Positions 25,347 through 34,822 of a stretch of DNA of 64,000 nt are shown here, piece by piece (position 1 is the first letter of the stretch; each line of letters opens with the position of its first letter). Made by a program: the position numbers and the translations under genes. The notes beneath the pieces were generated by a model. It ran no database searches. It had not been told where the DNA came from and was given only the letters and a program-made list of their open reading frames with translations. Location: NCBI RefSeq assembly GCF_008704205.1, contig NZ_VXLC01000018.1:62001-126000 (forward strand), in the 5' to 3' direction. This stretch comes from Nocardia colli. Lineage in GTDB: Bacteria; Actinomycetota; Actinomycetes; Mycobacteriales; Mycobacteriaceae.

Positions 25347-26549
25347 CTACACGCGCAGGGCGTACGGTTCGATCGCGCCGCGCACGAGGGCGCGGGCGTC
25401 GACGGTTTCCGGACGGTAGGGCAGCGTGACCAGACGATCGGTCATCGCCTGCACCGGATCGTCCATCCGCTCGTTGCGGCCGAACAGGAACGTCCATTCG
25501 TGCTCGTCGCTGCCGTACTGCACGACCGTGTCGAACTGCTCGTGGAAGCGGTTCCAGGAACGCTTCAACGTCTCGTTGCGCCACATGGTCGCGCAGCCCG
25601 CCTGGGCGCTCAGCACGCCGCCGGGGGCGAGCAGCGCCCGACATCGGGACAGGAACTCCGACTCGTAGAGGCGGTTGTGCTGCGCGTCTTCGACTCGCTC
25701 GTCCGGCAGGTCGATCACGATGACGTCGTAGCGGGTGCCCGCCTCGGCGGCCTCGGCCAGGAAGTCCCAGCCGTCGGCGTAGTGCACCTTGATCGGGCCC
25801 TCGCCCTTGACCGCCGCGGTCAGCTCGTCGGTGGTGTAGCCGTAGGGCAGGTGCTCGGCGCACAGCTCGACCTCGAGCTGATCGATGTCGACGTGATCGA
25901 CCAGCGACGCGCCGGCCTCGACTGACATCTGACTGGCCACGCCCTCACCGGAACCGATGATGAGCACCTTCTCCAGCTTCTCGGCCAGCGCGAAGGCGGG
26001 GACCATCATCGCCTCGTGGTAGGTCACCTGGGAGAACTCCGTGGACTGGCGATCGTCGTCGGAGAACAGGCTGATGCCCTGCTCGGTGCGCGCGATCACC
26101 ATGTGCTGGAACGGAGTACGGGTGTCGACGATGATCTCGTGCAGATCCCAGATGCGGGTCAGGCCCGCGCCCACGGGTTCTTCGATGCGCTGCGAGCCGT
26201 GCCCGCGGCGGATGACCTGCATTCGAACATCCTTGGGAGACAACCGGTCCCGTAGGTGCTCGACAGCTTTCGACGCGCCTGCGCCGATACTGCCGCAGGT
26301 GAAGACGTCGACAAAGATGTCGCCGGACTCCGGATAGGTGTGAATCGAGGCGTGAGACTCCGACAACAGCGCGAGGACAGTCACCCCCTGCGGATCGAAC
26401 TTCTTGTGTACGACATCGCAGATGGTGACGCCCGCCGCGATCAAAGACTCACGCAACGCCGATTCGAGTCGTTCGAGGTCGTCGCAAAGGGTCGCGTCGA
26501 CACCACCGAACTCGGCCAGCACGTGCCAGCCGGTGAAATCCGCCGTCAT
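25347..26549 (-). CDS. fused S-adenosylmethionine decarboxylase-spermidine synthase
   Basis: A protein of about 400 residues with two enzymes in one chain. Residues 1-115 are a class 1B AdoMet decarboxylase proenzyme: ESHASIHTYPE holds the self-cleavage serine (S65) and H70, and C85 lies in FTCG, close to S63/H68/C83 of the Thermotoga enzyme. From about residue 130 it is an aminopropyltransferase: QSTEFSQVTYHEAMM, the AdoMet-type loop LIIGSGEGVAS, YADGWDFL and DLPDERVEDAQHNRLYESEF (quoted in part). Together they make decarboxylated AdoMet and transfer its aminopropyl group to putrescine. GTG at 26561 is an alternative start overlapping the upstream decarboxylase stop. Fusions of this kind are known but uncommon. 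Confidence 0.9.
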   Translation of the reverse strand: MTADFTGWHVLAEFGGVDATLCDDLERLESALRESLIAAGVTICDVVHKKFDPQGVTVLALLSESHASIHTYPESGDIFVDVFTCGSIGAGASKAVEHLRDRLSPKDVRMQVIRRGHGSQRIEEPVGAGLTRIWDLHEIIVDTRTPFQHMVIARTEQGISLFSDDDRQSTEFSQVTYHEAMMVPAFALAEKLEKVLIIGSGEGVASQMSVEAGASLVDHVDIDQLEVELCAEHLPYGYTTDELTAAVKGEGPIKVHYADGWDFLAEAAEAGTRYDVIVIDLPDERVEDAQHNRLYESEFLSRCRALLAPGGVLSAQAGCATMWRNETLKRSWNRFHEQFDTVVQYGSDEHEWTFLFGRNERMDDPVQAMTDRLVTLPYRPETVDARALVRGAIEPYALRV

Positions 26550-26557
26550 GGGCAAAC

Positions 26558-27658
26558 TCACTCTCGCTCAGCGCCCGAGACATGAACGGTCAAGGGCGGA
26601 AAACCATTGAAGGACACCGACGAATAACTCGCGGTATAGGCGCCGGTGTCGAGGATCTGGATGCGATCACCGGCTCGCAACGTGGTCGGTAGGAGGACTC
26701 GCGTGCGTTGATACAGTACATCGTCTCCGTCGCAGGTCGGACCGGCCACCACTGCCTCGTCGACAGGGTCACCGTCGCGATCCGTGACGAATCGATAGGC
26801 GATGTACTCGTTCTCGGTCTCGGCCATTCCGTTGTAGCGGCCGATGTCGAGATACACCCAGCGCCGGGCGTCCGGCGCGATGCGCACGCCGATGACTTCG
26901 GCGTGGATGATGCCCGCGGAACCGACCAGCGCGCGGCCGGGTTCGACCACCAATCCGGCGGTCCCGGGCAGGAATTCGGTCGCGGCGGCGTTGATCACCG
27001 TCGCGATCTCGGCGAGGGCGGGCGCCGGATCGGCGTACGCGATCGGCAGTCCGCCACCGATATTCACCGAAGGGACGTGAATGTCCTTGTCGGCCAATGC
27101 TTCCACGATCCGGCCCGCCTGCTCGATGCCGATCCGCCAGGCGTCCGGATCGAGCTGCTGGGACCCGACGTGGAAGTACGGCCCGCCGACGATCAGCCCC
27201 AGATCACGCGCCCGCACCAGCAGCCGGAACGCCTCGCCCGGCGTGCAGCCGAACTTGGTGCCGAACGGGGTGCGCGACTCGGGAGCCGAAGCGAGGAACC
27301 GGCATTCGACCTCCGAGCCCGGCGCGTGCTCCACGATGCGCAGCAGGTCGTCCTCGGTGTCGAAGGCGTACCGGCGCACGCCGAGCGCGTAGGCGCGGGC
27401 GATGTCGGCGGCCTTCTTGATCGGGTTGCCGTAGCAGAGCGTGTCCGGCTCGACGCCGAGCGCGAGGCACAGCTCGATCTCGCCGATGCTGGCGACATCG
27501 AACTCGGCGCCTTCCTCGTCGAGGGCTCGGATGATCTCCGGCACCGGACTTGCCTTGACCGCGAAGCGGATCCTTGCCGCGGGCATGGCGGCATGGAGCG
27601 CGTGGAAGTTCGCACGCACTCGCTCGGGATAGATGACAAGAAACGGTGATTCGGGCAT
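26558..27658 (-). CDS. ornithine decarboxylase (PLP fold type III)
   Basis: A 366-residue alanine-racemase-fold decarboxylase. The PLP lysine is in FAVKAS near residue 34; HVGSQ near 165, the glycine loop NIGGGLP near 201, EPGR near 245 and GPTCDGDDVLY near 316 follow. CDG-x-D is the ornithine decarboxylase form of the catalytic cysteine motif, as opposed to CES-x-D of diaminopimelate decarboxylase. It makes putrescine, the substrate of the fused enzyme encoded next. The two genes are contiguous, with a possible 4-nt GTGA overlap, and form a two-gene ornithine-to-spermidine operon. Lysine decarboxylation is an alternative activity. Confidence 0.88.
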   Translation of the reverse strand: MPESPFLVIYPERVRANFHALHAAMPAARIRFAVKASPVPEIIRALDEEGAEFDVASIGEIELCLALGVEPDTLCYGNPIKKAADIARAYALGVRRYAFDTEDDLLRIVEHAPGSEVECRFLASAPESRTPFGTKFGCTPGEAFRLLVRARDLGLIVGGPYFHVGSQQLDPDAWRIGIEQAGRIVEALADKDIHVPSVNIGGGLPIAYADPAPALAEIATVINAAATEFLPGTAGLVVEPGRALVGSAGIIHAEVIGVRIAPDARRWVYLDIGRYNGMAETENEYIAYRFVTDRDGDPVDEAVVAGPTCDGDDVLYQRTRVLLPTTLRAGDRIQILDTGAYTASYSSVSFNGFPPLTVHVSGAERE

Positions 27659-27830
27659 AGTTGATCTTTCGCTTGGGCAGCAGCGGAGAGAGTATCAGCG
27701 GCCCCTACCCAGAAACGAATCCGTCAAACCTCGTGTCGGCGGCACCCCAGCGAAGCACCCGCTGACGGGCCGGAGATAGCCGCTGACCTGTATGGATTCT
27801 GTAGTGATTCGGGTGGGGCGGGCGGTGCGG

Positions 27831-30338
27831 TCAGCCTGCGGACACCGTGATTTCGTCGAAGACGACCTCACCGGCGGCATCGGACTCGACCAGGTCCACC
27901 ACGCCGACGATCGACCAGCCGTGGTCGCCCGCCGGGTCGTCGAGAACCTGACGCACCTGCCAGAAACCGGGTCTTCGTTCGATCTGGAACAGTTGCGGTC
28001 CGCGCGCGTCCTGGCCGATGCCGATGCGCTCGTACTCGTCGAAATACGGGGCCAGATCGGTCTCCCAGTCCGGCCCGGTGCCCATGTCGGCCAGCAGGTC
28101 CCAGCGGCGCAGCGAGGCCAGCTCGACCCGGCGGAACATGGTGTTGCGGATCATCACCCGGAACGCGCGCTCGTTGGCCGAGATGGGGCGCACCGTCTCG
28201 GCGCCGAAGGCGAGCTGGTCGGCGTCGATCTCCGCGCCGGGGTTGGTGAGCTGCTCCCACTCGTCGAGCAGGCTCGAGTCGACCTGGCGGACCAGTTCGC
28301 CGAGCCACTCGGTGATGTCGTCGAGTTCCTCGGTGCGCGCGGAGTCCGGCACGGTGCGGCGCAGCGCGCGGTAGGCGTCGGCGAGGTAGCGCAGCACGAC
28401 GCCCTCGGAGCGGGCCAGCTCGTAGAACGAGATCAGCTCGGCGAAGGTCATCGAGCGGTCGATCATGTCGCGCACCACGGACTTGGGCGACGGCGCGAAC
28501 TCCGACACCCACGGATGGCCGGCGCGGTAGGTCTCGAAGGCGGGCTCGATCAGCTCGGCCAGGGGCTTGGGCCAGGTGACCTCTTCGAGCAGTTCCATCC
28601 GCTCGTCGTACTCGATGCCGTCGGCCTTCATCTCATTGATCGCCACGCCGCGCGCCTTATGCTGCTGAGCCATCAGCAGCTGGCGCGGATCCTCCAGGGT
28701 CGATTCGATGAGGGACACCACATCGAGGGTATAGCCGGGCGCGTCTTTGTCGAGCAGTTCGAAGGCGGCCAGGGCGAACGGCGACAGCGGCTGGTCGAGG
28801 GCGAAGTCGCGTTGCAGGTCGACGGTGAGGCGGGCGCGGCGGCCTTGCGCGTCGGGTTCGTCGAGCTGCTGGACCACGCCGGCGTCGCGCAGCGCGCGGT
28901 AGAGGCGGATGGCGCGCAGGATGTGCTTGCGCTGGGCCGGCCGCGGCTCGTGGTTGTCCTCGAGCAGGTGGCGCATGGCGTCGAAGCAGTTGCCCGGACG
29001 GGCAATCACGTTGAGCAGCATGGAGTTCGTCACATTGAAGCGCGACACCATCGGCTCGGGTTGCGCGGCGACCAGGCGGTCGAAGGTCTCCTCGCTCCAC
29101 GAGACGAAACCCTCGGGCGGCTTGCGGCGCACCACCTTTCGCTGCTTCTTCGGGTCGTCGCCGGCCTTGGCGAGCAGGCGGGTGTTCTCCACCTCGTGCT
29201 CGGGCGCCTGCACGACGACGGTGCCCATCGTGTCGTAACCCGCGCGCCCGGCCCGGCCCGAGATCTGGTGGAACTCACGGGCTTTCAGCCGGCGGGTGCG
29301 CACGCCGTCGTACTTGGTCAGGCCGGTGAGCAGCACCGTGCGGATGGGGACGTTGATGCCGACGCCGAGGGTGTCGGTGCCGCAGACGACCTTCAGCAGG
29401 CCCTCTTGGGCGAGGCGTTCGACCAGCCGCCGGTACTTCGGCAGCATGCCCGCGTGATGCACGCCGATGCCGTGCCGGATCAGCCGCGAGAGCGTCTTGC
29501 CGAAGCCGGAGGCGAACCGGAATTCGCCCAAAGCCGTGGCGATGGCGTCCTTTTCGGCCCGAGTGGCGAAATTCACGCTGGTCAGCGCCTGGGCGCGCTC
29601 GAGCGCGGCGGCCTGGGTGAAATGCACCACGTAGACCGGGGCCTGGTGGGTGGTGACGAGTTCTTCCAGGGTTTCGGTGATGGGAGTGCGGGCGTAGGAG
29701 AAGGTCAGCGGGACCGGGCGTTCGGTGCCCGCGACGATCGCCGACGGGCGGCCGGTGCGGCGGCGCATGTCCTCGGCGAAGAAGTCGACCTCGCCGAGGG
29801 TAGCCGACATGAGCAGGAATTGCGCACGGGGGAGTTCGATGAGCGGGACCTGCCAGGCCCAGCCGCGATCGGGGTCGGCGTAGAAGTGGAATTCGTCCAT
29901 CACGACCTGGCCGACGTCGGCGGCCGAGCCCTCGCGCAACGCGAGGTTGGCCAGGATTTCGGCGGTGGCGCAGATGATGGGCGCGTCCGCGTTGACCGCG
30001 GCGTCGCCGGTCACCATTCCGACCTTGTCGGCGCCGAACACCTCGCACAGGGCGAAGAACTTCTCGCTGACCAGCGCCTTGATCGGGGCGGTGTAGTAGG
30101 TGCGCTTGCCCTGGGCCAGCGCGATGAGGTGCGCGCCGACCGCGACCAGCGACTTACCCGAACCCGTCGGCGTCGCCAGGATGACGTTGGACCCGGACGC
30201 TAACTCCAATAGCGCCTCGTCCTGCGCCGGATACAGCGGGGTGCCCTGCTCCGCGGCCCACGCCCCGAAGGACTCGTACAGGGCGTCGGCGTCGGTTCCC
30301 GGTATCTCCAGCAGCTCGGTCAGATCCACTCCGAACAC
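27831..30338 (-). CDS. Ski2-like DEAD/DEAH-box RNA helicase with DUF3516 C-terminal domain
   Basis: An 835-residue SF2 helicase. Walker A is ATPTGSGKS near residue 56, motif II is DEFHF (instead of DEVH), motif III SATLG, and motif VI QISGRAGRAG near 360. The C-terminal 450 residues match the actinobacterial DUF3516 extension found in helicases annotated as Ski2/HelY-like. It is probably an RNA helicase in RNA turnover or ribosome maturation. It precedes the PAC2 gene on the same strand in the genome order (26 nt apart), so PAC2 and this helicase form an operon with PAC2 first. Confidence 0.9.
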   Translation of the reverse strand: MFGVDLTELLEIPGTDADALYESFGAWAAEQGTPLYPAQDEALLELASGSNVILATPTGSGKSLVAVGAHLIALAQGKRTYYTAPIKALVSEKFFALCEVFGADKVGMVTGDAAVNADAPIICATAEILANLALREGSAADVGQVVMDEFHFYADPDRGWAWQVPLIELPRAQFLLMSATLGEVDFFAEDMRRRTGRPSAIVAGTERPVPLTFSYARTPITETLEELVTTHQAPVYVVHFTQAAALERAQALTSVNFATRAEKDAIATALGEFRFASGFGKTLSRLIRHGIGVHHAGMLPKYRRLVERLAQEGLLKVVCGTDTLGVGINVPIRTVLLTGLTKYDGVRTRRLKAREFHQISGRAGRAGYDTMGTVVVQAPEHEVENTRLLAKAGDDPKKQRKVVRRKPPEGFVSWSEETFDRLVAAQPEPMVSRFNVTNSMLLNVIARPGNCFDAMRHLLEDNHEPRPAQRKHILRAIRLYRALRDAGVVQQLDEPDAQGRRARLTVDLQRDFALDQPLSPFALAAFELLDKDAPGYTLDVVSLIESTLEDPRQLLMAQQHKARGVAINEMKADGIEYDERMELLEEVTWPKPLAELIEPAFETYRAGHPWVSEFAPSPKSVVRDMIDRSMTFAELISFYELARSEGVVLRYLADAYRALRRTVPDSARTEELDDITEWLGELVRQVDSSLLDEWEQLTNPGAEIDADQLAFGAETVRPISANERAFRVMIRNTMFRRVELASLRRWDLLADMGTGPDWETDLAPYFDEYERIGIGQDARGPQLFQIERRPGFWQVRQVLDDPAGDHGWSIVGVVDLVESDAAGEVVFDEITVSAG

Positions 30339-30364
30339 CCTACGGGCTGGCGCCCGCAGGGTTG

Positions 30365-31318
30365 TTACCGCTGCTCGCCTGTCTCCGGGCCGGTTTCGCC
30401 CTCATAGCCACCCTGCTCGGCCAGGAAGCGTTCGAATTCGGCGCCCAGCTCGTCACCGCTGGGCAGCTCGCCGTCGCCGACGAGCAGGCTCGACTGGCGT
30501 TCCTGCGCGCTGACGAAGCTGTCGTACTGGCGTTCCAGCGCGTGCACGACCGTCTCCACCTCGGAGTTTCCGGCGATGTGCTCGTTGACCTGTTCGCGGA
30601 CCCTGGCCGCCGCCTCGCCGAGCGCGGCCAGCGGGATCTCCAGGCCTGCGTTGTCGGCGACGTTCTCCAGCAGGGTCTGCGCTGCCTCGGGGTACGCGGT
30701 CTGCGCCAAGTAGTGCGGCACGTGCACCGAGAAGCCCACGGACTCCTGACCGTGCTGCGCCATCCGGTATTCCAGCAGCGACGACGCGCTGCCGGGCACC
30801 TGGAGTTCGCCGGGCCAGCGCTGATGCTCGGCGATCAGGTCGCTGTCCGACGAATGCGCGGTGACGCCGAGTGGACGGGTGTGCGGGATCGCCATCGGGA
30901 TGGCGCTGAGGCCGATGCTGCGGCGCACGCCGAGTTGCTCGGCGAGCAGCCGTACCGCAGTGGTGAACTTCTCCCAGCGCAGGTCCGGTTCGATGCCCGC
31001 GAGCAGCAGGAACGGGGTGCCCGCCGTGTCGCGCAGCGCCCACAGGTTGAGCTCGGGCTCGGCGTACTCGGAGAAGTGATCGGTCTTGAACGTCATCAAA
31101 GGGCGGCGCGAGCGGTAGTCCAGCAGCTCGTCCACGTCGAACGAGGCGACCAGTTCGCTCTCCAGGCTCTCGCGCAGGTGCGTCGTCGCGAGCCGCACCG
31201 CATGCCCGGCATCGGTGAAGCCCTCGAGTCCGTGCACCAGAACGGGACCCTCGCCGTCGTCGGACGACAGCTGCGGAGCGGGAAACTCCAGTTCGTACAT
31301 TCGCGACTCGTGGTCCAT
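30365..31318 (-). CDS. PAC2 family protein (proteasome assembly chaperone-like)
   Basis: A 317-residue PAC2-domain protein related to mycobacterial Rv2714, which lies in the same sigB-ideR-nrdR-lexA neighbourhood of M. tuberculosis. Landmarks are VLVHGLEGFTDAGHAVRLA near residues 26-44, FDVDELLDYRSRRP near 60-75, and IPHTRPLGVTAH near 140. ATG at 31318 has AGGAAGGAGC upstream, which decides the start against a frame open another 62 codons. The family is named for eukaryotic proteasome chaperones; the bacterial role is not known. It forms an operon with the DUF3516 helicase. Confidence 0.88.
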   Translation of the reverse strand: MDHESRMYELEFPAPQLSSDDGEGPVLVHGLEGFTDAGHAVRLATTHLRESLESELVASFDVDELLDYRSRRPLMTFKTDHFSEYAEPELNLWALRDTAGTPFLLLAGIEPDLRWEKFTTAVRLLAEQLGVRRSIGLSAIPMAIPHTRPLGVTAHSSDSDLIAEHQRWPGELQVPGSASSLLEYRMAQHGQESVGFSVHVPHYLAQTAYPEAAQTLLENVADNAGLEIPLAALGEAAARVREQVNEHIAGNSEVETVVHALERQYDSFVSAQERQSSLLVGDGELPSGDELGAEFERFLAEQGGYEGETGPETGEQR

Positions 31319-31563
31319 CGCGTGCTCCTTCCTGCGCGGTTCCGCCGGCACGGGTGTTGCTCGGTCCTCGACACCGAAGTCATTCGAGACGAGCAGCGTC
31401 CGAGACGGGAACCAGGTCCATTGTCCCCCATGTGGGTGACAGCCACCGCGCACGGCCGGACACCGACCCATACGACGAGGCAACAGCGTCGGCGCCCCGC
31501 GCATTCCCGGTGCGGCGGCGTGGCATCGCGGGCGGGCATCGGGAGTTTGGCACAGTGGGGTGG

Positions 31564-32268
31564 GTGACTGTGGCGGATTCGGCGCGCAAGGGGGCGGGCA
31601 TCGCCATGTCCGCAGCGTGTTTCGCGCTGCTCGCCGGGTGCGGGTCGACAGTAGACGGGCATCCGGTCGCGGGGGAGCAGACCGTGGTTTCGCGGCACGT
31701 CGGTGCGGCGTTGCCGGCGTTGCTGGTGGAACCCGGGCAGTTTCCCGCTCGGTATGCGGCGGTGGTGTTGCCCGCCGAGGCGGCGGCGCAGGCGGCGGGG
31801 GATTTGACCGGGATCGGGCGGGGTGGGCGGGTGCAACCGGAGCGTTGTGTGCCGCCGCAGCAGGAGTTCGGCGCGGACAAGACGGCGATCGCGGTCGGGA
31901 CCGATGATGCTGCGCGGGCGACGATCACGGTGGAATTGACGCGGACCGCGCAGCCGCTCGCGGTGCTGCGGAGTCAGCTGAAGCAGTGCGGGTCGGTGCA
32001 GGTGAGCCGGGGTGCGGCGATGACGACCGTGACGACCGAGCTGGATCCGGCGCCGCCGATCGACGCGGACGACACGGTGGCGTTTCGGCGGACTGTGCAG
32101 CCGGATGTCGGTGGGGCCGGGTTGAAGCAGGCGATGCGGACGTTGGCCGGGCAGGTGGGTGATGTGCGAATCACTGTGACGTATATGTCTTTTTCAGGCG
32201 CTGAGCCGGATATGACGGCGATGGATCAGCTGTTCACGACGGCTGTGCAGCGGGTTCAGAAGGGGTAG
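31564..32268 (+). CDS. putative lipoprotein of unknown function
   Basis: A protein of about 234 residues. The lipobox LAGC is near residue 24, after a basic n-region (SARKG) and a hydrophobic stretch (IAMSAACFALLAGC), so it should be lipid-anchored on the outer face of the plasma membrane. The mature part has two cysteines (PERCVPP, LKQCGS) that may pair, and resembles actinobacterial lipoproteins with a sensor-like domain. GTG at 31564 or 31570 may be the start. No role is assigned. Confidence 0.7.
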   Translation: MTVADSARKGAGIAMSAACFALLAGCGSTVDGHPVAGEQTVVSRHVGAALPALLVEPGQFPARYAAVVLPAEAAAQAAGDLTGIGRGGRVQPERCVPPQQEFGADKTAIAVGTDDAARATITVELTRTAQPLAVLRSQLKQCGSVQVSRGAAMTTVTTELDPAPPIDADDTVAFRRTVQPDVGGAGLKQAMRTLAGQVGDVRITVTYMSFSGAEPDMTAMDQLFTTAVQRVQKG

Positions 32269-32434
32269 TCGGCCGGGTACGGTAGCAAGCCTGGCTGACA
32301 GCTCCAGCCAGCTCCAGCGTTGGAGAAGAGCTGCTGAAGACGGTTTGTCCACAGCAGCCGAGAATTCCACAGGGTGGGTGAATCGCCTGGTCAGCGTGGC
32401 GGGCGCGGCGGGATGAGCGGGCACTCTCGACGCC

Positions 32435-34408
32435 ATGACCACTCCCGCGAACCCACATTCCTCCGGTCCTGCTGACGCACAGGCCGATTCCTCGTCCGAT
32501 AGCGCGACTCAGGCTCAGGACGAACTCTTCTGCTCCCGTCCGTCGCTGCTCAGCGGCAAGCGGACCTCTCGCGCGCCGGTGAGCCTCGCTACCGCCTTGC
32601 GATCGTGCCAGTTCCTTCGATCCGGTGATCGTGCGCAATCCAATTCTGCGGGCCCACAGGAAGACACGGTGCGGACAGCGCGCCAGGTGCCTTCTGCCGG
32701 CTCCGTAGCGGCAGACGCTGCGGAGCAGTCGGACGAAATGGTGCGTGCCGAAGATGTTGTGCGGCCGGACCGAGCAGTGCGTCCGGATAAAACGGCGCAT
32801 CTGGATCGGGCAGTGCCGCTGGACGAAATGGCGCACCCAGATGGCGCAGGGCGGCTGGATGAAACGGCGTACCTGGCTGGCGCTGGGCGGCCAGACGAAA
32901 CAGGTGACCTGGATCGCGCAGGGCGCTTGGACGAAACGGCGAACCCCGATCGGGGTCGGCAGTTGGAGGACGCTGCGCAGCCGGGACGCCCGGTGACGTC
33001 GGAGGATGACGTGTTGCGGTCAGGTGATGTGGTGCGACTCGGCGATTCCGTGAAGCCGGGCAGTGCGATGCATCCGGATGATGTGCTGCCCGAGGAGATC
33101 GGCACGCTGGGGGAGATCGCTCGCGGCGGCACCGAGGTGGCCGCGAACAGGGAGCGCGACGATGCGGACGAGTTCCTCGATGACGAGGAATTCGACGAGT
33201 CCGGCGATGCGGATTTCAGTGTCGCGGGTGGTGCGTACGGTGTGGGCGATCGTGGGCGGGTGCTTGTCTGTGCGGATCAGGCGCCGCCCTTCGATGCGGA
33301 TGCGCCGGATTGTGCTGTGTGCGTGGATGAACCGGGGGAGGTGATCGCGGCGGTGCCGGCGATGATCGGGTTCCCGCCGGAGCGTTCGCTGGTCGTGCTG
33401 GTGTTGCGGTCTTCGGGGCGGGGTGCCGGGTCGATCATCGACGCGGTGGTGCGGTTCGATCTGGATCAGAACGGTGGGCGGCGGCTGCGGGCGGGGATGG
33501 TGGCGCAGTGTGTGCTGCAGATCTGTGCGCACGATGACATCGCCGAGGTGCTCGTGGTGGTGGTCGATGATCGGGCGGTGGAATCGCCGCGGCGCGCGGA
33601 GACCGGGGAACGGTGTGGCACCGGGCGATTCGAGGTGCTGATCGACGCGCTGGATCGGCGGCTCGCCACCCACGAGATCGCGTTGACCGGTGCCTGGGCG
33701 GTGCGCGCGATCGAGCCGGAGCAGCCGTGGTGGAGTCTGGTCGGCCCGGATCGGCAGGGGACGGTGCCGGATCCGTCCGCCTCGTCGGTGGCGCTGTCGC
33801 ATGTCCTCGACGGCAGGCAAATTCGTGGCTCGCGCTCCGAGCTGACCGCATTGGTGGCCGAGGATGTCGAGGTGCGCGATCAGGTGGCGGCGATCCTGGA
33901 TGGCGCGCTGTCGGTAGCTCGCGACCGGTACGCGCGGGCGGTGCGCCGCGGCGATCCGAGCGACTACAGCAGGCAGGCCCTGGACTACGTGCTGTGGCAG
34001 ATCGCGAACACCGAGTCCGGTGTCCAGCTCATGGTCCCCGAACTCGCGGAACTCGCTGCCGCCCTGCGCGACCGAGCCGTCCGCGACGCCATGTTCGCGC
34101 TCGCCGTCGGCGACCACGCCGTAGCCGCCGAGGGCCTGTGGGCCGCCCTCACCCGCGCCCTGACCGGTCGCGACCGCGCCGAAGCCGCGTCACTGCTCGG
34201 CTACAGCGCCTACGTCCGCGGCGACGGCCCCCTCGCCGGCATAGCCCTCGAAGCAGCCCTGGACGCCGACCCCGACCACCCACTCGCCACCTTGCTGGAG
34301 GCCTCACTCATGGTCGGCATGCGCCCCGATCAACTCCGCCGCCTCGCCCGCAGCGGCCACGACACCGCCGCCGACCTCGGCATCGACCTGGGCTCTCCCG
34401 CACCATGA
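32435..34408 (+). CDS. DUF4192 domain protein with a repeat-rich N-terminal extension
   Basis: A 657-residue protein. The DUF4192 domain starts near residue 290 (GEVIAAVPAMIGFPPERSLVVLVL, in part) and runs to the end; its function is unknown. The first 280 residues are low complexity: six consecutive 12-residue units (about residues 103-174, type GRLDETAxxDRA) followed by an acidic patch (DADEFLDDEEFDESGDADF). Family members elsewhere usually consist of the DUF4192 domain alone, so the extension is an odd addition. It is probably cytoplasmic, with no signal peptide. ATG at 32435 is the first plausible start. Confidence 0.8.
   Translation: MTTPANPHSSGPADAQADSSSDSATQAQDELFCSRPSLLSGKRTSRAPVSLATALRSCQFLRSGDRAQSNSAGPQEDTVRTARQVPSAGSVAADAAEQSDEMVRAEDVVRPDRAVRPDKTAHLDRAVPLDEMAHPDGAGRLDETAYLAGAGRPDETGDLDRAGRLDETANPDRGRQLEDAAQPGRPVTSEDDVLRSGDVVRLGDSVKPGSAMHPDDVLPEEIGTLGEIARGGTEVAANRERDDADEFLDDEEFDESGDADFSVAGGAYGVGDRGRVLVCADQAPPFDADAPDCAVCVDEPGEVIAAVPAMIGFPPERSLVVLVLRSSGRGAGSIIDAVVRFDLDQNGGRRLRAGMVAQCVLQICAHDDIAEVLVVVVDDRAVESPRRAETGERCGTGRFEVLIDALDRRLATHEIALTGAWAVRAIEPEQPWWSLVGPDRQGTVPDPSASSVALSHVLDGRQIRGSRSELTALVAEDVEVRDQVAAILDGALSVARDRYARAVRRGDPSDYSRQALDYVLWQIANTESGVQLMVPELAELAAALRDRAVRDAMFALAVGDHAVAAEGLWAALTRALTGRDRAEAASLLGYSAYVRGDGPLAGIALEAALDADPDHPLATLLEASLMVGMRPDQLRRLARSGHDTAADLGIDLGSPAP
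32741..32956 (+). repeat. 36-bp in-frame tandem repeat inside the DUF4192 gene
   Basis: Six units of 36 bp encode degenerate 12-residue repeats (VRPDKTAHLDRA, VPLDEMAHPDGA, GRLDETAYLAGA, GRPDETGDLDRA and relatives). The period keeps the frame, which suggests slippage-driven length variation in the coding sequence. Confidence 0.7.
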
Positions 34409-34499
34409 ATCGCGCGTCGGCACGGGGCGCGCGTCGATCTCTCCCGTCCAGTGGCGAGGGAATAGCAAAGCTCACGCCTGCCAGCAATCCTGTTTGGTG

Positions 34500-34640
34500 C
34501 CAACGGAGTTCGAAGGGGATGACGGGCCGCCCCGCGTGCGTGACAGCGGCCGTGCGTTGCCTCATCGGAACCGAAAGCCGTCAATTGAGAAGGTATTCGG
34601 CGGTCAGCGTGAACAAGTCGTCGGTGTGCGTGTCCTGACC
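34500..34640. repeat. duplicated element, copy A
   Basis: It aligns with 34691-34822 over its whole length with small gaps. Shared blocks include GAGTTCGAAGGG, GACAGCGGC and CAGCGTGAACAAG. Copy spacing is about 190 nt. No open frame is well conserved between the copies. Confidence 0.65.
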
Positions 34641-34690
34641 GCGTTTTTGTTTGGTGCGGTCGAGCGAGGATCGGATCGACCATGACAATG

Positions 34691-34822
34691 CCAGCAGAGT
34701 TCGAAGGGTGACGGGCAGCGTCGCGTGCAAGACAGCGGCAGTCCGTCGCCTCTCAGCGGAAGTTGTCAGTCGGGGCGGTACTCGGCGTTCAGCGTGAACA
34801 AGCGGTGTGCGCGTTCTGATCA
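34691..34822. repeat. duplicated element, copy B
   Basis: Partner of 34500-34640, with the same order of blocks (GAGTTCGAAGGG, TGACGGGC, GACAGCGGC, CTCGGCG, CAGCGTGAACAAG, CGGTGTGCG). It differs by several substitutions and short deletions of 2-4 nt, which break any common reading frame. Confidence 0.65.
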
